A stretch of DNA of 64,000 nucleotides, from positions 62,001 through 126,000 of the forward strand of contig DATEFW010000011.1 of the NCBI GenBank assembly GCA_035280425.1, given 5' to 3'. The stretch's first letter is position 1; each line of letters begins with the position of its first letter. The notes under the pieces are model-generated. The model did not search any database. It saw nothing but the letters and a program-made list of their open reading frames with translations, and was not told the DNA's origin. Source of the stretch: QHXW01 sp035280425 (GTDB lineage: Bacteria; Acidobacteriota; Terriglobia; Bryobacterales; Bryobacteraceae). The translations under genes were made by a program, and so were the position numbers. Of this stretch, positions 18,354 through 25,513 are shown piece after piece.

Positions 18354-19367
18354 TTACGCGCTCGTCGCCTGCGCCGGTCCGCTGCGGTGCCGCCTCCGGA
18401 ATTGCGCCGGCGGGCAGTCGAACTCTCGTTTGAACGCCCGGTTGAACGCCGCTTCCGAGCTGTATCCCACGGCGAGCGCCACTTCCGCCACCGTCACCTC
18501 GCCGCCTTCCAGCATCTCCGCACCCAGTTTCAGCCGCCACCGCGATAAGTAAGCCATGGGCGATTCGCCGAGAAAATGCCGGAAGCGTTCCACCAGCACG
18601 GTGCGCGACACTCCCACGCTCCGGGCCAGCTTGGCAATGGTCCACGGCGCCGCCGGCTCTTTGTGGATGCCGGCCATCGCCCGGCCGGCCACTGCATCGC
18701 GTGCTCCCGCCAGCCAGCCGGTTTGTGCGGCGGGCATGGTATTGACGTAGCGCCGCAACGCTTCCACAAAAAGAATTTCAGCCAGCCTCGATAGAACCAA
18801 ACTGCTGCCCGCAGACGATTCGCCCGCCTGGTCCACAGAAAAGCGAATGGAATGCGCCAGCCACTGGCCTGAAGGTTCGTGGGCGATGTGAACCTTCAGG
18901 ATCGGCGGCAGGCCCGCCAGAAAAACATCGCTCAGCCGCGGCTCGCAGGCCATGAATCCGCAGACAAACCTCGTAATCTCGCCGCCACCCCCATAACGCG
19001 CGGCTTTCAGACCTTTCGCCAGGTGATCGGCAAACACGACGAAGGAGTCTACCGGCTTCTCCGGCGAGCCATTTCCCAGAAAGTGGACATCGCCGTGCGG
19101 AATGATGACGATGTCACCCGCGCTCAACGGTTCGTGTTCCCCCGCGCTCAAGTGCGCGTAAGCCCGGCCTTCCGTCAAGAAGTGAAAAATTACCAGCCGC
19201 CCTGACTCCCCCGCTCCCGGCTGCGATGCTCCCAGCAGCGGGAAAAGCGACGGCGCGGCTTCAGCCGAGGCGGCGGAGCGGAAGCACCACGGGGCCGAGA
19301 ATTCACCATTAAAGAACACTGCACCCCGCAGCCTTACGGTACGCAATACCTCGGAAAGTACATCCAT
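18354..19367 (-). CDS. AraC family regulator with N-terminal cupin domain
   Basis: This is a 337-residue DNA-binding regulator. The N-terminal 180 residues are a cupin of the AraC-binding-2/cupin_6 type, including the His-Phe-Leu-Thr-Glu-Gly-Arg-Ala segment. The C-terminal 100 residues carry two helix-turn-helix units (Val-Ala-Glu-Val-Ala-Leu-Ala-Val-Gly-Tyr-Ser-Ser-Glu-Ala-Ala-Phe in the second). I chose the ATG at 19367: proteins of this family typically begin Met-Asp-x-Leu-Ser-x-Val-Leu-Arg, and the longer frame would need a TTG at 19424. It is divergent from a methyltransferase gene across 108 bases holding an inverted repeat, so it may control that gene and itself. The ligand is unknown. 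Confidence 0.9.
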   Translation of the reverse strand: MDVLSEVLRTVRLRGAVFFNGEFSAPWCFRSAASAEAAPSLFPLLGASQPGAGESGRLVIFHFLTEGRAYAHLSAGEHEPLSAGDIVIIPHGDVHFLGNGSPEKPVDSFVVFADHLAKGLKAARYGGGGEITRFVCGFMACEPRLSDVFLAGLPPILKVHIAHEPSGQWLAHSIRFSVDQAGESSAGSSLVLSRLAEILFVEALRRYVNTMPAAQTGWLAGARDAVAGRAMAGIHKEPAAPWTIAKLARSVGVSRTVLVERFRHFLGESPMAYLSRWRLKLGAEMLEGGEVTVAEVALAVGYSSEAAFNRAFKREFDCPPAQFRRRHRSGPAQATSA

Positions 19368-19409
19368 GTATCTAGTCTCGCCAAATAGAACAGGCTCTGC
19401 CAAGAATTC

Positions 19410-19437
19410 CGGCCGCTCGATCAATTATTCGCGGCCG
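19410..19437. promoter_or_regulatory. Inverted repeat in the divergent AraC/methyltransferase promoter region
   Basis: Seven-base arms CGGCCGC (19410-19416) and GCGGCCG (19431-19437) are perfect inverted copies separated by 14 bases. The site lies between the starts of the AraC gene (19367) and the methyltransferase gene (19476), where an operator would be expected. The arms are G+C-only in a G+C-rich genome, so chance is a real alternative. Confidence 0.3.
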
Positions 19438-19475
19438 CCTGGGCCGCATAGTGGGGTTGGGAGGAAAACTTACAA

Positions 19476-20306
19476 ATGAACAGTACTGCAACGGCCGCGC
19501 CGGCTGGCCAGTTCCACGAACTCAAACGCCGGTTGAAAACAACCTGGATGGCCGGCGATTACGACCTGTTCTCTCGTTACCTGCAAAAAGGCGCAGAAGA
19601 GTTTTTCGCTCGCCTGGAAATTGCTCCACCGGCCCGTTTGCTCGACGTCGCCTGCGGTGCCGGACAGCTTGCCTTGGTTGCCGCCCGCGCCGGGCTGCGC
19701 GTGACGGGCTGCGACATCGCGACCAATTGGCTGGAGCGCGCCCGCACTCGCGCCGCGTCCGAAGGTCTGGCCATCACATTCGAGGAGGGCGACGCCGAAG
19801 CATTGCCGTATCCGGACAGCCAGTTCGACGTGGTCACCAGCCTGATCGGAGCAATGTTCGCGCCGCGTCCTGAATTGGTCGCCGCCGAGTTCACACGCGT
19901 CTGCAAGCCGGGCGGCAGAATTGCGATGGCCAACTGGACACCGGGCGGATTCGTCGGCCGCATGTTCAAAACCATTTCCCGCCATCTCGCGCCGCCGGGC
20001 ACGCCGTCCCCCGTGTTGTGGGGCGATGAAGCGGTTGTCCGCGACCGGTTCAAATCCGGGATTGCGGACCTTCGCTGCACCAGCCGCATGTACCACTTCG
20101 ATTACCCGTTCGCTCCGGATGCCGTGGTGGAGTTCTTTCGCGCAAACTATGGGCCCATGACTCGCGCTTTCGAATCGCTCGACGAGAAAAACCAGGCAGA
20201 GCTGCGAAACGAGCTTGTGCAGCTTTGGTCCAGCCAAAATCAGTCCGCGGACGGCGGCACCCGGCTTGACGCGGAATATCTCGAAGTAATCGCAACCAGG
20301 AGTTGA
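19476..20306 (+). CDS. Class I SAM-dependent methyltransferase (UbiE/Methyltransf_11-like)
   Basis: This is a 276-residue cytoplasmic protein. Motif I is Leu-Leu-Asp-Val-Ala-Cys-Gly-Ala-Gly-Gln (residues 55-64). The acidic end of strand 2 (Gly-Cys-Asp-Ile) and a Gly-Asp-Ala-Glu-Ala-Leu-Pro-Tyr segment follow, giving the UbiE/Methyltransf_11 pattern. It methylates an unidentified small molecule. A strong ribosome site (GGGAGGAAAA) precedes the ATG at 19476. The divergent AraC regulator is the obvious candidate controller. Confidence 0.88.
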   Translation: MNSTATAAPAGQFHELKRRLKTTWMAGDYDLFSRYLQKGAEEFFARLEIAPPARLLDVACGAGQLALVAARAGLRVTGCDIATNWLERARTRAASEGLAITFEEGDAEALPYPDSQFDVVTSLIGAMFAPRPELVAAEFTRVCKPGGRIAMANWTPGGFVGRMFKTISRHLAPPGTPSPVLWGDEAVVRDRFKSGIADLRCTSRMYHFDYPFAPDAVVEFFRANYGPMTRAFESLDEKNQAELRNELVQLWSSQNQSADGGTRLDAEYLEVIATRS

Positions 20307-20507
20307 AAAGACTGCCGTTGGCCGGTCTCGGCTCATTTCCACTTCACACGTGGTTCTCCGGCACGGCGGTTGGCGGCGCCACGGGCGTTTCGCCGATGAG
20401 TTCAACCGGCGGGACCGCGAAGGCCGCTGTCCCGTCCCGGCGTGAGTTACCTCACAGAGCCGGCGATTTTTCAAATCTTTTCGCCTCGTCCAACGTCTGT
20501 ACATTTA

Positions 20508-20525
20508 CGTATACTGGCGTATACG
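20508..20525. promoter_or_regulatory. Palindromic operator-like repeat before the small secreted protein gene
   Basis: The sequence is CGTATAC, four spacer bases TGGC, then GTATACG: a perfect 7-base inverted repeat. Each half contains the self-palindrome GTATAC, so CGTATAC also occurs twice as a direct repeat 10 bases apart, about one helical turn. It ends 21 bases before the ATG at 20547 and just before the ribosome site. A dimeric repressor site is the simplest reading; a short 5' leader hairpin is the alternative. Confidence 0.5.
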
Positions 20526-20546
20526 CAGGAGGGGGAGACTATCCAA

Positions 20547-20870
20547 ATGAAACGATTAACAACGATTTCCGTGGCCGGCCTCATGCTTGCCGCCGCCGCA
20601 TTTGCGGAAAGCTGGTCCGGAACCCTGGTCGATGTGATGTGCAAGGACAAAGACCTCGCCGGGCACACAACCAAGTGCGCGATCGGCTGCGCCAAAAGCG
20701 GATTCGGCCTGGTGGCGGCCGACGGCAAGTTCATGAAATTCGACGAAGCCGGCAATGCCAAGGCGCTCGCCGCGTTAAAAGCCACCAGCAAGGAGAAAGA
20801 CCTCAAGGCGACGGTCACTGGCAAACTCGACGAGGAAACCATCCAGGTCGAATCAGTCGAAATTCAGTAG
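20547..20870 (+). CDS. Small secreted protein of unknown function
   Basis: This 107-residue protein has a signal peptide (about residues 1-21, cut after Ala-Phe-Ala). The mature part begins Glu-Ser-Trp-Ser-Gly-Thr-Leu-Val-Asp-Val-Met-Cys, with further cysteines after His-Thr-Thr-Lys and Ile-Gly. Three cysteines and one histidine fall within about 20 residues, which could bind a metal or heme or form a disulfide. I recall similar small 'Trp-x-Gly-x-x-Asp-x-x-Cys' secreted proteins from acidobacteria, but no function. The ATG at 20547 is chosen over the longer frame from 20442, because a very strong ribosome site (GGAGGGGGAG) lies just before it and the signal peptide starts there. Confidence 0.82.
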   Translation: MKRLTTISVAGLMLAAAAFAESWSGTLVDVMCKDKDLAGHTTKCAIGCAKSGFGLVAADGKFMKFDEAGNAKALAALKATSKEKDLKATVTGKLDEETIQVESVEIQ

Positions 20871-20899
20871 GGAAACAGACCAGGGAGGGACGTACTGGT

Positions 20900-20932
20900 T
20901 CACAGCCCGCCCGCCGGAGGCGCGGGCTGTGA
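20900..20932. terminator. Bidirectional hairpin terminator between convergent genes
   Basis: Eleven-base perfect arms (TCACAGCCCGC at 20900-20910, GCGGGCTGTGA at 20922-20932) with an 11-base loop fill the 64-base gap between the convergent small secreted protein gene and the DksA-type gene. There is no clear T-run on either side, so termination may be weak or need Rho. Confidence 0.6.
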
Positions 20933-20934
20933 GC

Positions 20935-21333
20935 CTACCACTGTTCGTGTGCGTTGACGGCCTGGGAATCCTGTTGCATGCTGCTCATGCTCTGCTGGCA
21001 TTCGACACAATATTTTGCCCAGGGCAGCGCTTGCAGCCGCTTAGGCGCAATGGGCTCCTCGCAGCCGAGACAAACGCCGTAGTCGCCAGCCTCGATGCGG
21101 TCCAGCGCTTCGTCGATCATGCGCAACTGCACGTAATCCAGGCTGTTCAAACGCAGCGAGACGAATTCATCGTGCGAAATCTGCGCCTGGTCTTCTTCCG
21201 CCACACGGCCCATCTTCGCCAGTGTGTCGAACTTGATGCCTAACCCGGACATTACATTCTGCTTTTTCTCGAGCAGCATCTTCCGATAGGCGGCCGTCGA
21301 GCTGTTCGTGGCCGCTGTTTTCACTTTCTTCAT
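20935..21333 (-). CDS. DksA/TraR family C4 zinc-finger protein
   Basis: This 132-residue protein has a long helical N-terminal part and a C-terminal zinc finger: Cys88 and Cys91 (Cys-Leu-Gly-Cys) with Cys109 and Cys112 (Cys-Val-Glu-Cys). Glu-Ala-Gly-Asp-Tyr-Gly before the finger is the usual DksA/TraR-type run. Such proteins bind the RNA polymerase secondary channel and modulate transcription, often with ppGpp. The DksA coiled-coil tip aspartates are not obvious here, so it may be a general C4-type relative. A good ribosome site (AAAGGAG, six bases before the ATG) is present. Confidence 0.9.
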   Translation of the reverse strand: MKKVKTAATNSSTAAYRKMLLEKKQNVMSGLGIKFDTLAKMGRVAEEDQAQISHDEFVSLRLNSLDYVQLRMIDEALDRIEAGDYGVCLGCEEPIAPKRLQALPWAKYCVECQQSMSSMQQDSQAVNAHEQW

Positions 21334-21417
21334 ACCGGGCTCCTTTCACCCGTCTTTCCGCTTCTTGTTTCCCTTGGATAGCGCTCCCAGGACGTAACCG
21401 ATCTTCGGGGCGCCAAG

Positions 21418-21437
21418 GGCGGGAACCCCGTCCCGCC
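21418..21437 (-). terminator. Hairpin after the ECF sigma operon
   Basis: Perfect 7-base arms GGCGGGA and TCCCGCC flank a 6-base loop, about 75 bases after the stop of the DUF3106 gene (read on the minus strand) and before the DksA-type gene. A T-run does not follow directly, so this is a candidate only. Confidence 0.4.
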
Positions 21438-21512
21438 AGACTATGGTCAGAAAAAGGTACCAGAAATCTCAGGCAAATTACAATACTTTTTATCGGAAAA
21501 AGCTGAAAATTT

Positions 21513-22094
21513 TTATGGGGTACTTCCGAAGGTCTGAGCTAAGTCCCGTAACATCTGCTGCTCCGACGGCGAGAAGCGGCTCCTAAAATCCTCGCTATTC
21601 ACACGCGCATTACGTTCCGATTCGGACATTCCGCGCAGTTGCTCGTACTCCTTGCGCACTACCGGCCGCCGGTCTTCGGGCAGCGAATTGAACTGTCGAA
21701 ACAGCTCGCGCGCCCGGTTTTGCTGCTCGGGAGGCAACTGGCTGAATGCGCGGTACTTTTCGCGCAGTTGCTGGCGCTCCTCCGGAGGAAGATTGCGGTA
21801 CTGCTGCAGCTTCTGCTGCAAATCGCGCCGCCTCTCGGGCGGCATTTTCGCCAGCGCACGCTGCCGCTCCTCGGGCGTCATGCGGTTCCAGCGCTCGAGC
21901 GGGGTCAGCGCATCTTTTTTCTGCTTTTCCTTTGCAGCCTGTCTGGCAGCACGAGCCTCGGCAGCCGCCGCGCGTCTGGCCGCTTGCGCCTCACGGCGTT
22001 CGGCCGCGCGCTCCTCTGCCCTTTGCGCCAACACGCCGCCTGCAAACCACGCAGCTAAGCACGAGATGGCGGCAAGGCGTCGCATAAGGCTCAC
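21513..22094 (-). CDS. DUF3106 family exported protein
   Basis: This 193-residue protein has a signal peptide (about 1-23). A very charged Ala/Arg/Glu-rich helical stretch follows, then repeated units of the form Pro-Pro-Glu-(Glu/Gln)-(Arg/Gln)-x-x-x-x-(Glu/Arg), as in DUF3106. The repeats resemble the LTXXQ-type helices of CpxP/Spy periplasmic chaperones, which hints at envelope stress protection; this is inference. The GTG at 22094 overlaps the anti-sigma stop codon (GTGA); an ATG at 22085 is a possible alternative. It is the third gene of the sigma/anti-sigma operon. Confidence 0.85.
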   Translation of the reverse strand: MSLMRRLAAISCLAAWFAGGVLAQRAEERAAERREAQAARRAAAAEARAARQAAKEKQKKDALTPLERWNRMTPEERQRALAKMPPERRRDLQQKLQQYRNLPPEERQQLREKYRAFSQLPPEQQNRARELFRQFNSLPEDRRPVVRKEYEQLRGMSESERNARVNSEDFRSRFSPSEQQMLRDLAQTFGSTP

Positions 22095-22579
22095 AGGGGC
22101 TTCGCAGCCTCCTGCCCGGACGGCTGCAACGCGAGTTGCCGCAGCATCTCGATATCATCGAGCGTCCGTTCCACCTGGTCGGGCTCTATCTTCTCGATAC
22201 GCGCCTGGGACTCCGCGGGGCTGACGGAAACCTGCGGCGCGTGCAGAATTACGCCCGCCGCAATCAGCAGACAGGCGGCCGCCAGCGGTACCGCCGGGCG
22301 CCAAAGGAGATGGAAACCTCCGAAGAGCCGTTCCATCCAGGATGCCGGACGGGCTTCGATCACGCGATACAACCGGCGGTCGAAATCCTGGCTTACTGCT
22401 TGGGGCTCCCATGAGTCGAGCGCGTTCCACACCATCTGCTGCGCTTCCACAAACCGCGTGCAGGCCTCACAGTTTTCCACGTGCTGCCGGACCGCAACCG
22501 CCTTCTCACTTTTCAGCCTCCCGGCGGCGTAGTCCAGCAACCACTCCTTGTTTTCCTCAGTTCCAATCGGGCAATTCAT
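22091..22579 (-). CDS. Anti-sigma factor with zinc-finger (zf-HC2) domain
   Basis: This 162-residue protein has His33, Cys37 and Cys40 spaced as in ZAS/zf-HC2 anti-sigma domains (His-x3-Cys-x2-Cys). A single membrane helix is near residues 91-113, with a short periplasmic tail. Such proteins hold their sigma factor inactive at the membrane until a signal releases it. The gene lies nine bases after the ECF sigma gene and overlaps the DUF3106 gene by four bases, so the three are translated in order from one message. Confidence 0.9.
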   Translation of the reverse strand: MNCPIGTEENKEWLLDYAAGRLKSEKAVAVRQHVENCEACTRFVEAQQMVWNALDSWEPQAVSQDFDRRLYRVIEARPASWMERLFGGFHLLWRPAVPLAAACLLIAAGVILHAPQVSVSPAESQARIEKIEPDQVERTLDDIEMLRQLALQPSGQEAAKPL

Positions 22580-22588
22580 ATTTCTTCC

Positions 22589-23188
22589 CTATGCCATATG
22601 CGCAAGGCGCAGGCGCAATGTTTCATAAGCCCGGAACAGCAGCGATTTTACCGCCGATTCCGAGCAGCTCAGAACCTTCGCAATTTGCGAATATTCCATC
22701 TCTTCGTATTTGTGCATCAGCACCGCCGCCCGTTGTTTTGCAGGCAGCGCGGCCACCGCTCGCCGTACTTCTTCGATCTTGACTTGAGAAACCATTTCCT
22801 GCTCGACCGAGGGCGCCAAGTCCGCCACCTCGCGCGCCGGGCCATCCGCCGCGTCGTCCAGGCGTTCCTGCCCGCGCTCGCTTTTGCCATCCCGCAGCCA
22901 GTTGAGCGCCAGGTGCGTAGCGATTCGGAACAGCCAGGTGGTGAACCTGGCCGTAGGCTCGTAGGTTTCTCGCGAGCGATAAACGCGCAAGAACACCTCT
23001 TGAGCCAACTCCTCTGAAACGGACTGATCCTGCACCATTCGGTAAAGGAAATGAATGACGGACGCGCGATACTTCTCGAGCAGCAAGGCGAAGCTCGCCC
23101 CGTCACCATCCTTGACCCGAAGCATCAGCTCGGCGTCGTAGTCAAGAGCCACTGCGGCTCCCATAACTTCGTTAACCCGCTGCTGCAT
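22589..23188 (-). CDS. ECF-type RNA polymerase sigma factor
   Basis: This 199-residue sigma factor has region 2 (Phe-Leu-Tyr-Arg-Met-Val-Gln-Asp then Glu-Leu-Ala-Gln-Glu-Val-Phe-Leu-Arg-Val-Tyr, residues about 48-72). Region 4 is near the C-terminus (Glu-Tyr-Ser-Gln-Ile-Ala-Lys-Val-Leu, then Ser-Glu-Ser-Ala-Val-Lys). It directs polymerase to an unidentified regulon, probably including its own operon. It heads the sigma/anti-sigma/DUF3106 operon. Confidence 0.94.
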   Translation of the reverse strand: MQQRVNEVMGAAVALDYDAELMLRVKDGDGASFALLLEKYRASVIHFLYRMVQDQSVSEELAQEVFLRVYRSRETYEPTARFTTWLFRIATHLALNWLRDGKSERGQERLDDAADGPAREVADLAPSVEQEMVSQVKIEEVRRAVAALPAKQRAAVLMHKYEEMEYSQIAKVLSCSESAVKSLLFRAYETLRLRLAHMA

Positions 23189-23227
23189 AAAAGGTTTCGC
23201 GAATTGTTCTAAATTTCACCAGACACG

Positions 23228-24226
23228 TCACTCGCCCTTTAAGCTGCGCTCCATCAACTGCCGGATGGCCTCCCTGGGCGGCCTGCCCTGATACAGCATG
23301 GCATGCATTTGCAAGGCGATAGGCATTTCTACGGCGTGCCGGCGGGCGAGATCGACCGTGGCGGTGGTGGTTTTGATGCCTTCGGCCACCATTTTCATCG
23401 AGTTAACGATCTCCTCGAGCTTTCGGCCTTTGGATAACTCTAATCCCACTGTTCGGTTACGGCTTAATCCTCCAGTGCAGGTTAAGACCAGATCGCCCAA
23501 GCCGGCAAGACCAGAAAGAGTTTTGGGATGGCCGCCCATAGCCAATGCGAGGCGGCTGATCTCGGCTAAGCCACGTGTTATCAACGCGGCAATGGCATTG
23601 CTGCCAAATCCCAGTCCAACGCAGACCCCGGCGCCGATGGCCACGACGTTTTTCACCGCCGCGCCGATTTCGACTCCGACCGGATCGGAACTGGTGTAAA
23701 GGCGGAAATTCGGGCCGGAGAACGCCTGCTGGACGATCCGGGCGGTCCCGGCGTCGGTCGAGGCTACGACGAGCGCTGTAGGGTCGCCACGGGCCACTTC
23801 CCGGGCAAAGGTGGGGCCGGAGATGACCGCAATGCGGGACTCGAAGGCCGGCCCGACGACCGTGCGGATTACTTCGGAGACGCGCTCCAAGCTACCGGTT
23901 TCGAGGCCTTTGGTGGCGCTGACCAGGCGCATCTCGGGGGTGAGATGCGGGGCCATTTGGGTGTAAAGCGAGCGGGCCAGGTGCGAGGGCATTACGCTCA
24001 GCACGATCGCGGCGTCCTGAAGGCACGCGGGGATGTCACTGGTGATCTCCACGTTGGAGGGAACGGCGAATCCGGGCAGGTAGAGATCGTTGACGCGCGT
24101 GGTGCGCATGCGGCCGGCGAGATCGTGTTCATAGACCCAAAGACGGACGCGCTCGAAACGCGGGGCGAGGGTGATGGCGAGAGCGGTGCCCCAGGAACCG
24201 GCGCCGACGATGGCGAGATTGTTCAC
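23228..24226 (-). CDS. gpsA: Glycerol-3-phosphate dehydrogenase [NAD(P)+]
   Basis: This is a 332-residue cytoplasmic enzyme reducing dihydroxyacetone phosphate to sn-glycerol 3-phosphate for phospholipid synthesis. The Rossmann motif Gly-Ala-Gly-Ser-Trp-Gly-Thr-Ala is near residue 8, Ala-Thr-Lys-Gly-Leu-Glu near 105, and the catalytic-domain Lys-Asn-Val-Val-Ala-Ile-Gly-Ala-Gly near 180. I chose GTG at 24226 instead of the TTG at 24244. It gives Met-Asn-Asn-Leu-Ala-Ile-Val as N-terminus, as is normal for GpsA, and overlaps the plsY stop as GTGA. Being next to plsY, whose product uses glycerol 3-phosphate, makes sense metabolically. Confidence 0.96.
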   Translation of the reverse strand: MNNLAIVGAGSWGTALAITLAPRFERVRLWVYEHDLAGRMRTTRVNDLYLPGFAVPSNVEITSDIPACLQDAAIVLSVMPSHLARSLYTQMAPHLTPEMRLVSATKGLETGSLERVSEVIRTVVGPAFESRIAVISGPTFAREVARGDPTALVVASTDAGTARIVQQAFSGPNFRLYTSSDPVGVEIGAAVKNVVAIGAGVCVGLGFGSNAIAALITRGLAEISRLALAMGGHPKTLSGLAGLGDLVLTCTGGLSRNRTVGLELSKGRKLEEIVNSMKMVAEGIKTTTATVDLARRHAVEMPIALQMHAMLYQGRPPREAIRQLMERSLKGE

Positions 24227-24870
24227 GGGTGGCGCATTCTCCAATCCGCACCACGGGTTTCGCGCGGTTTCCGGCGGCCGAGCGACAGCACATGCTCGGT
24301 GCCGTTGCGGATGCGCTCGATATTGGCGCGGTGGCGATAGATGATGAATGCCCCGCTGACGATCGACGCTGCCACGAGCGACAAAGGCGGCTGAAGGAAC
24401 AGCCAGACGGCCAGCGGAAACGTTCCGGCGGCGAGGATCGAGCCGAGCGAGACGTGACGCGAGTAAATGACCGCCGCGATCCAGACCAAAAGCACGGCGG
24501 CCAAAGGCACGGGCGCGAGGTAAAGATACGCGCCGATGAAGCTGGCGACGGCCTTGCCGCCTTTAAAGCGCAGAAAAATCGGGAACGCGTGGCCGGCCAT
24601 GACCAGAACGGCGGCGGCACTCATCCAGTGGATGTTCTGGCCGGTCAGCCTGCCGCAGAGCCAGACGGCGAAAAAACCTTTGGCAATATCGAGCAGCAGG
24701 GTGATGATGCCGGCGGCGCGGCCGGTGGTGCGGAGAACATTGGTTGCGCCGATGTTGCCGCTGCCGGAAGCGCGGACGTCCGCTCCGGTTTTCCATTTCA
24801 CCACCAGAAAGCCGAAGGGAATGCCGCCGATCAGGTATGCGGCCGCAAGCGCCACGAGCGCAAGAATCAT
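24223..24870 (-). CDS. plsY: Acyl-phosphate:glycerol-3-phosphate acyltransferase
   Basis: This 215-residue inner-membrane protein has about five to seven hydrophobic segments. PlsY hallmarks are visible: Gly-Ser-Gly-Asn-Ile-Gly-Ala-Thr-Asn near residue 37, Gly-His-Ala-Phe-Pro near 94 and Lys-Gly-Gly-Lys-Ala-Val-Ala near 105. It makes lysophosphatidic acid from acyl phosphate and glycerol 3-phosphate. It overlaps the upstream thpR gene (ATGA) and the downstream gpsA gene (GTGA), so the three are tightly coupled. Confidence 0.96.
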   Translation of the reverse strand: MILALVALAAAYLIGGIPFGFLVVKWKTGADVRASGSGNIGATNVLRTTGRAAGIITLLLDIAKGFFAVWLCGRLTGQNIHWMSAAAVLVMAGHAFPIFLRFKGGKAVASFIGAYLYLAPVPLAAVLLVWIAAVIYSRHVSLGSILAAGTFPLAVWLFLQPPLSLVAASIVSGAFIIYRHRANIERIRNGTEHVLSLGRRKPRETRGADWRMRHP

Positions 24871-25418
24871 TTCGAAAAGGGAAACTCCGCAAGCTTAGTG
24901 TACACGGAACCCGCACGGCCGGGACGGCTGTGGAAGAGATAGAAGCGATCGGCGGTGAAACGGCCGAAATCGAGGGAGGGGAGTTGCGCCACGGCCTGGA
25001 GGAGGCCGGTGAGCCTGCCGGGAGTTTTGACTCGCGCGAGCGTGAGGTGCGGGGAGAAGGCGCGCTTTTCGGTGGGGATTCCGAGAGAGGCGGTGGCCTG
25101 GTCGGTATCGCGCGCGAGCGCCGCGAGGCCTTCACCGGCATGGATGCCGGCCCAGAAAACGCGCGGCGAGTGCGGATTGGGAAAAAAGCCGAGTTTTTCG
25201 ACGGCGATCTCGATGGGTGTCCGCGAGGGCAGGCCGCTCAGGTTAGAGGTGAGCTCGGCGAGGCGATCTTCGGGCCATTCGCCGATGAATTTGGTGGTGA
25301 TGTGCAGATTGGCGGGCGGAACCCAGTTGATCGGAGCCGTGGGCCGCAGGGTGTCGAGCAATTTTTCGAGATTGGCGACGACTTCGTCGGGGAGGTCGAT
25401 GGCGATGAACAGGCGCAC
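24867..25418 (-). CDS. thpR: RNA 2',3'-cyclic phosphodiesterase (2H family)
   Basis: This 183-residue protein has the two catalytic tetrapeptides of the 2H phosphoesterase superfamily: His39-Ile-Thr41 and His124-Leu-Thr126. The N-terminal Arg-Leu-Phe-Ile-Ala-Ile-Asp-Leu-Pro is typical of ThpR/LigT. ThpR opens 2',3'-cyclic phosphate ends of RNA and can join 2'-5' RNA ends in vitro. The start is GTG at 25418. It is the first gene of the thpR-plsY-gpsA set; no functional link to lipid synthesis is known to me. Confidence 0.93.
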   Translation of the reverse strand: MRLFIAIDLPDEVVANLEKLLDTLRPTAPINWVPPANLHITTKFIGEWPEDRLAELTSNLSGLPSRTPIEIAVEKLGFFPNPHSPRVFWAGIHAGEGLAALARDTDQATASLGIPTEKRAFSPHLTLARVKTPGRLTGLLQAVAQLPSLDFGRFTADRFYLFHSRPGRAGSVYTKLAEFPFSK

Positions 25419-25513
25419 TGCCGATTATTGTGACAGATTGGGGAGGAGGGGCTTGAGCAGTTGGAAGTTGGTTCCCGCGAGACGTCGCACGCGGGGTTCA
25501 ACTCGCCCGGCAT

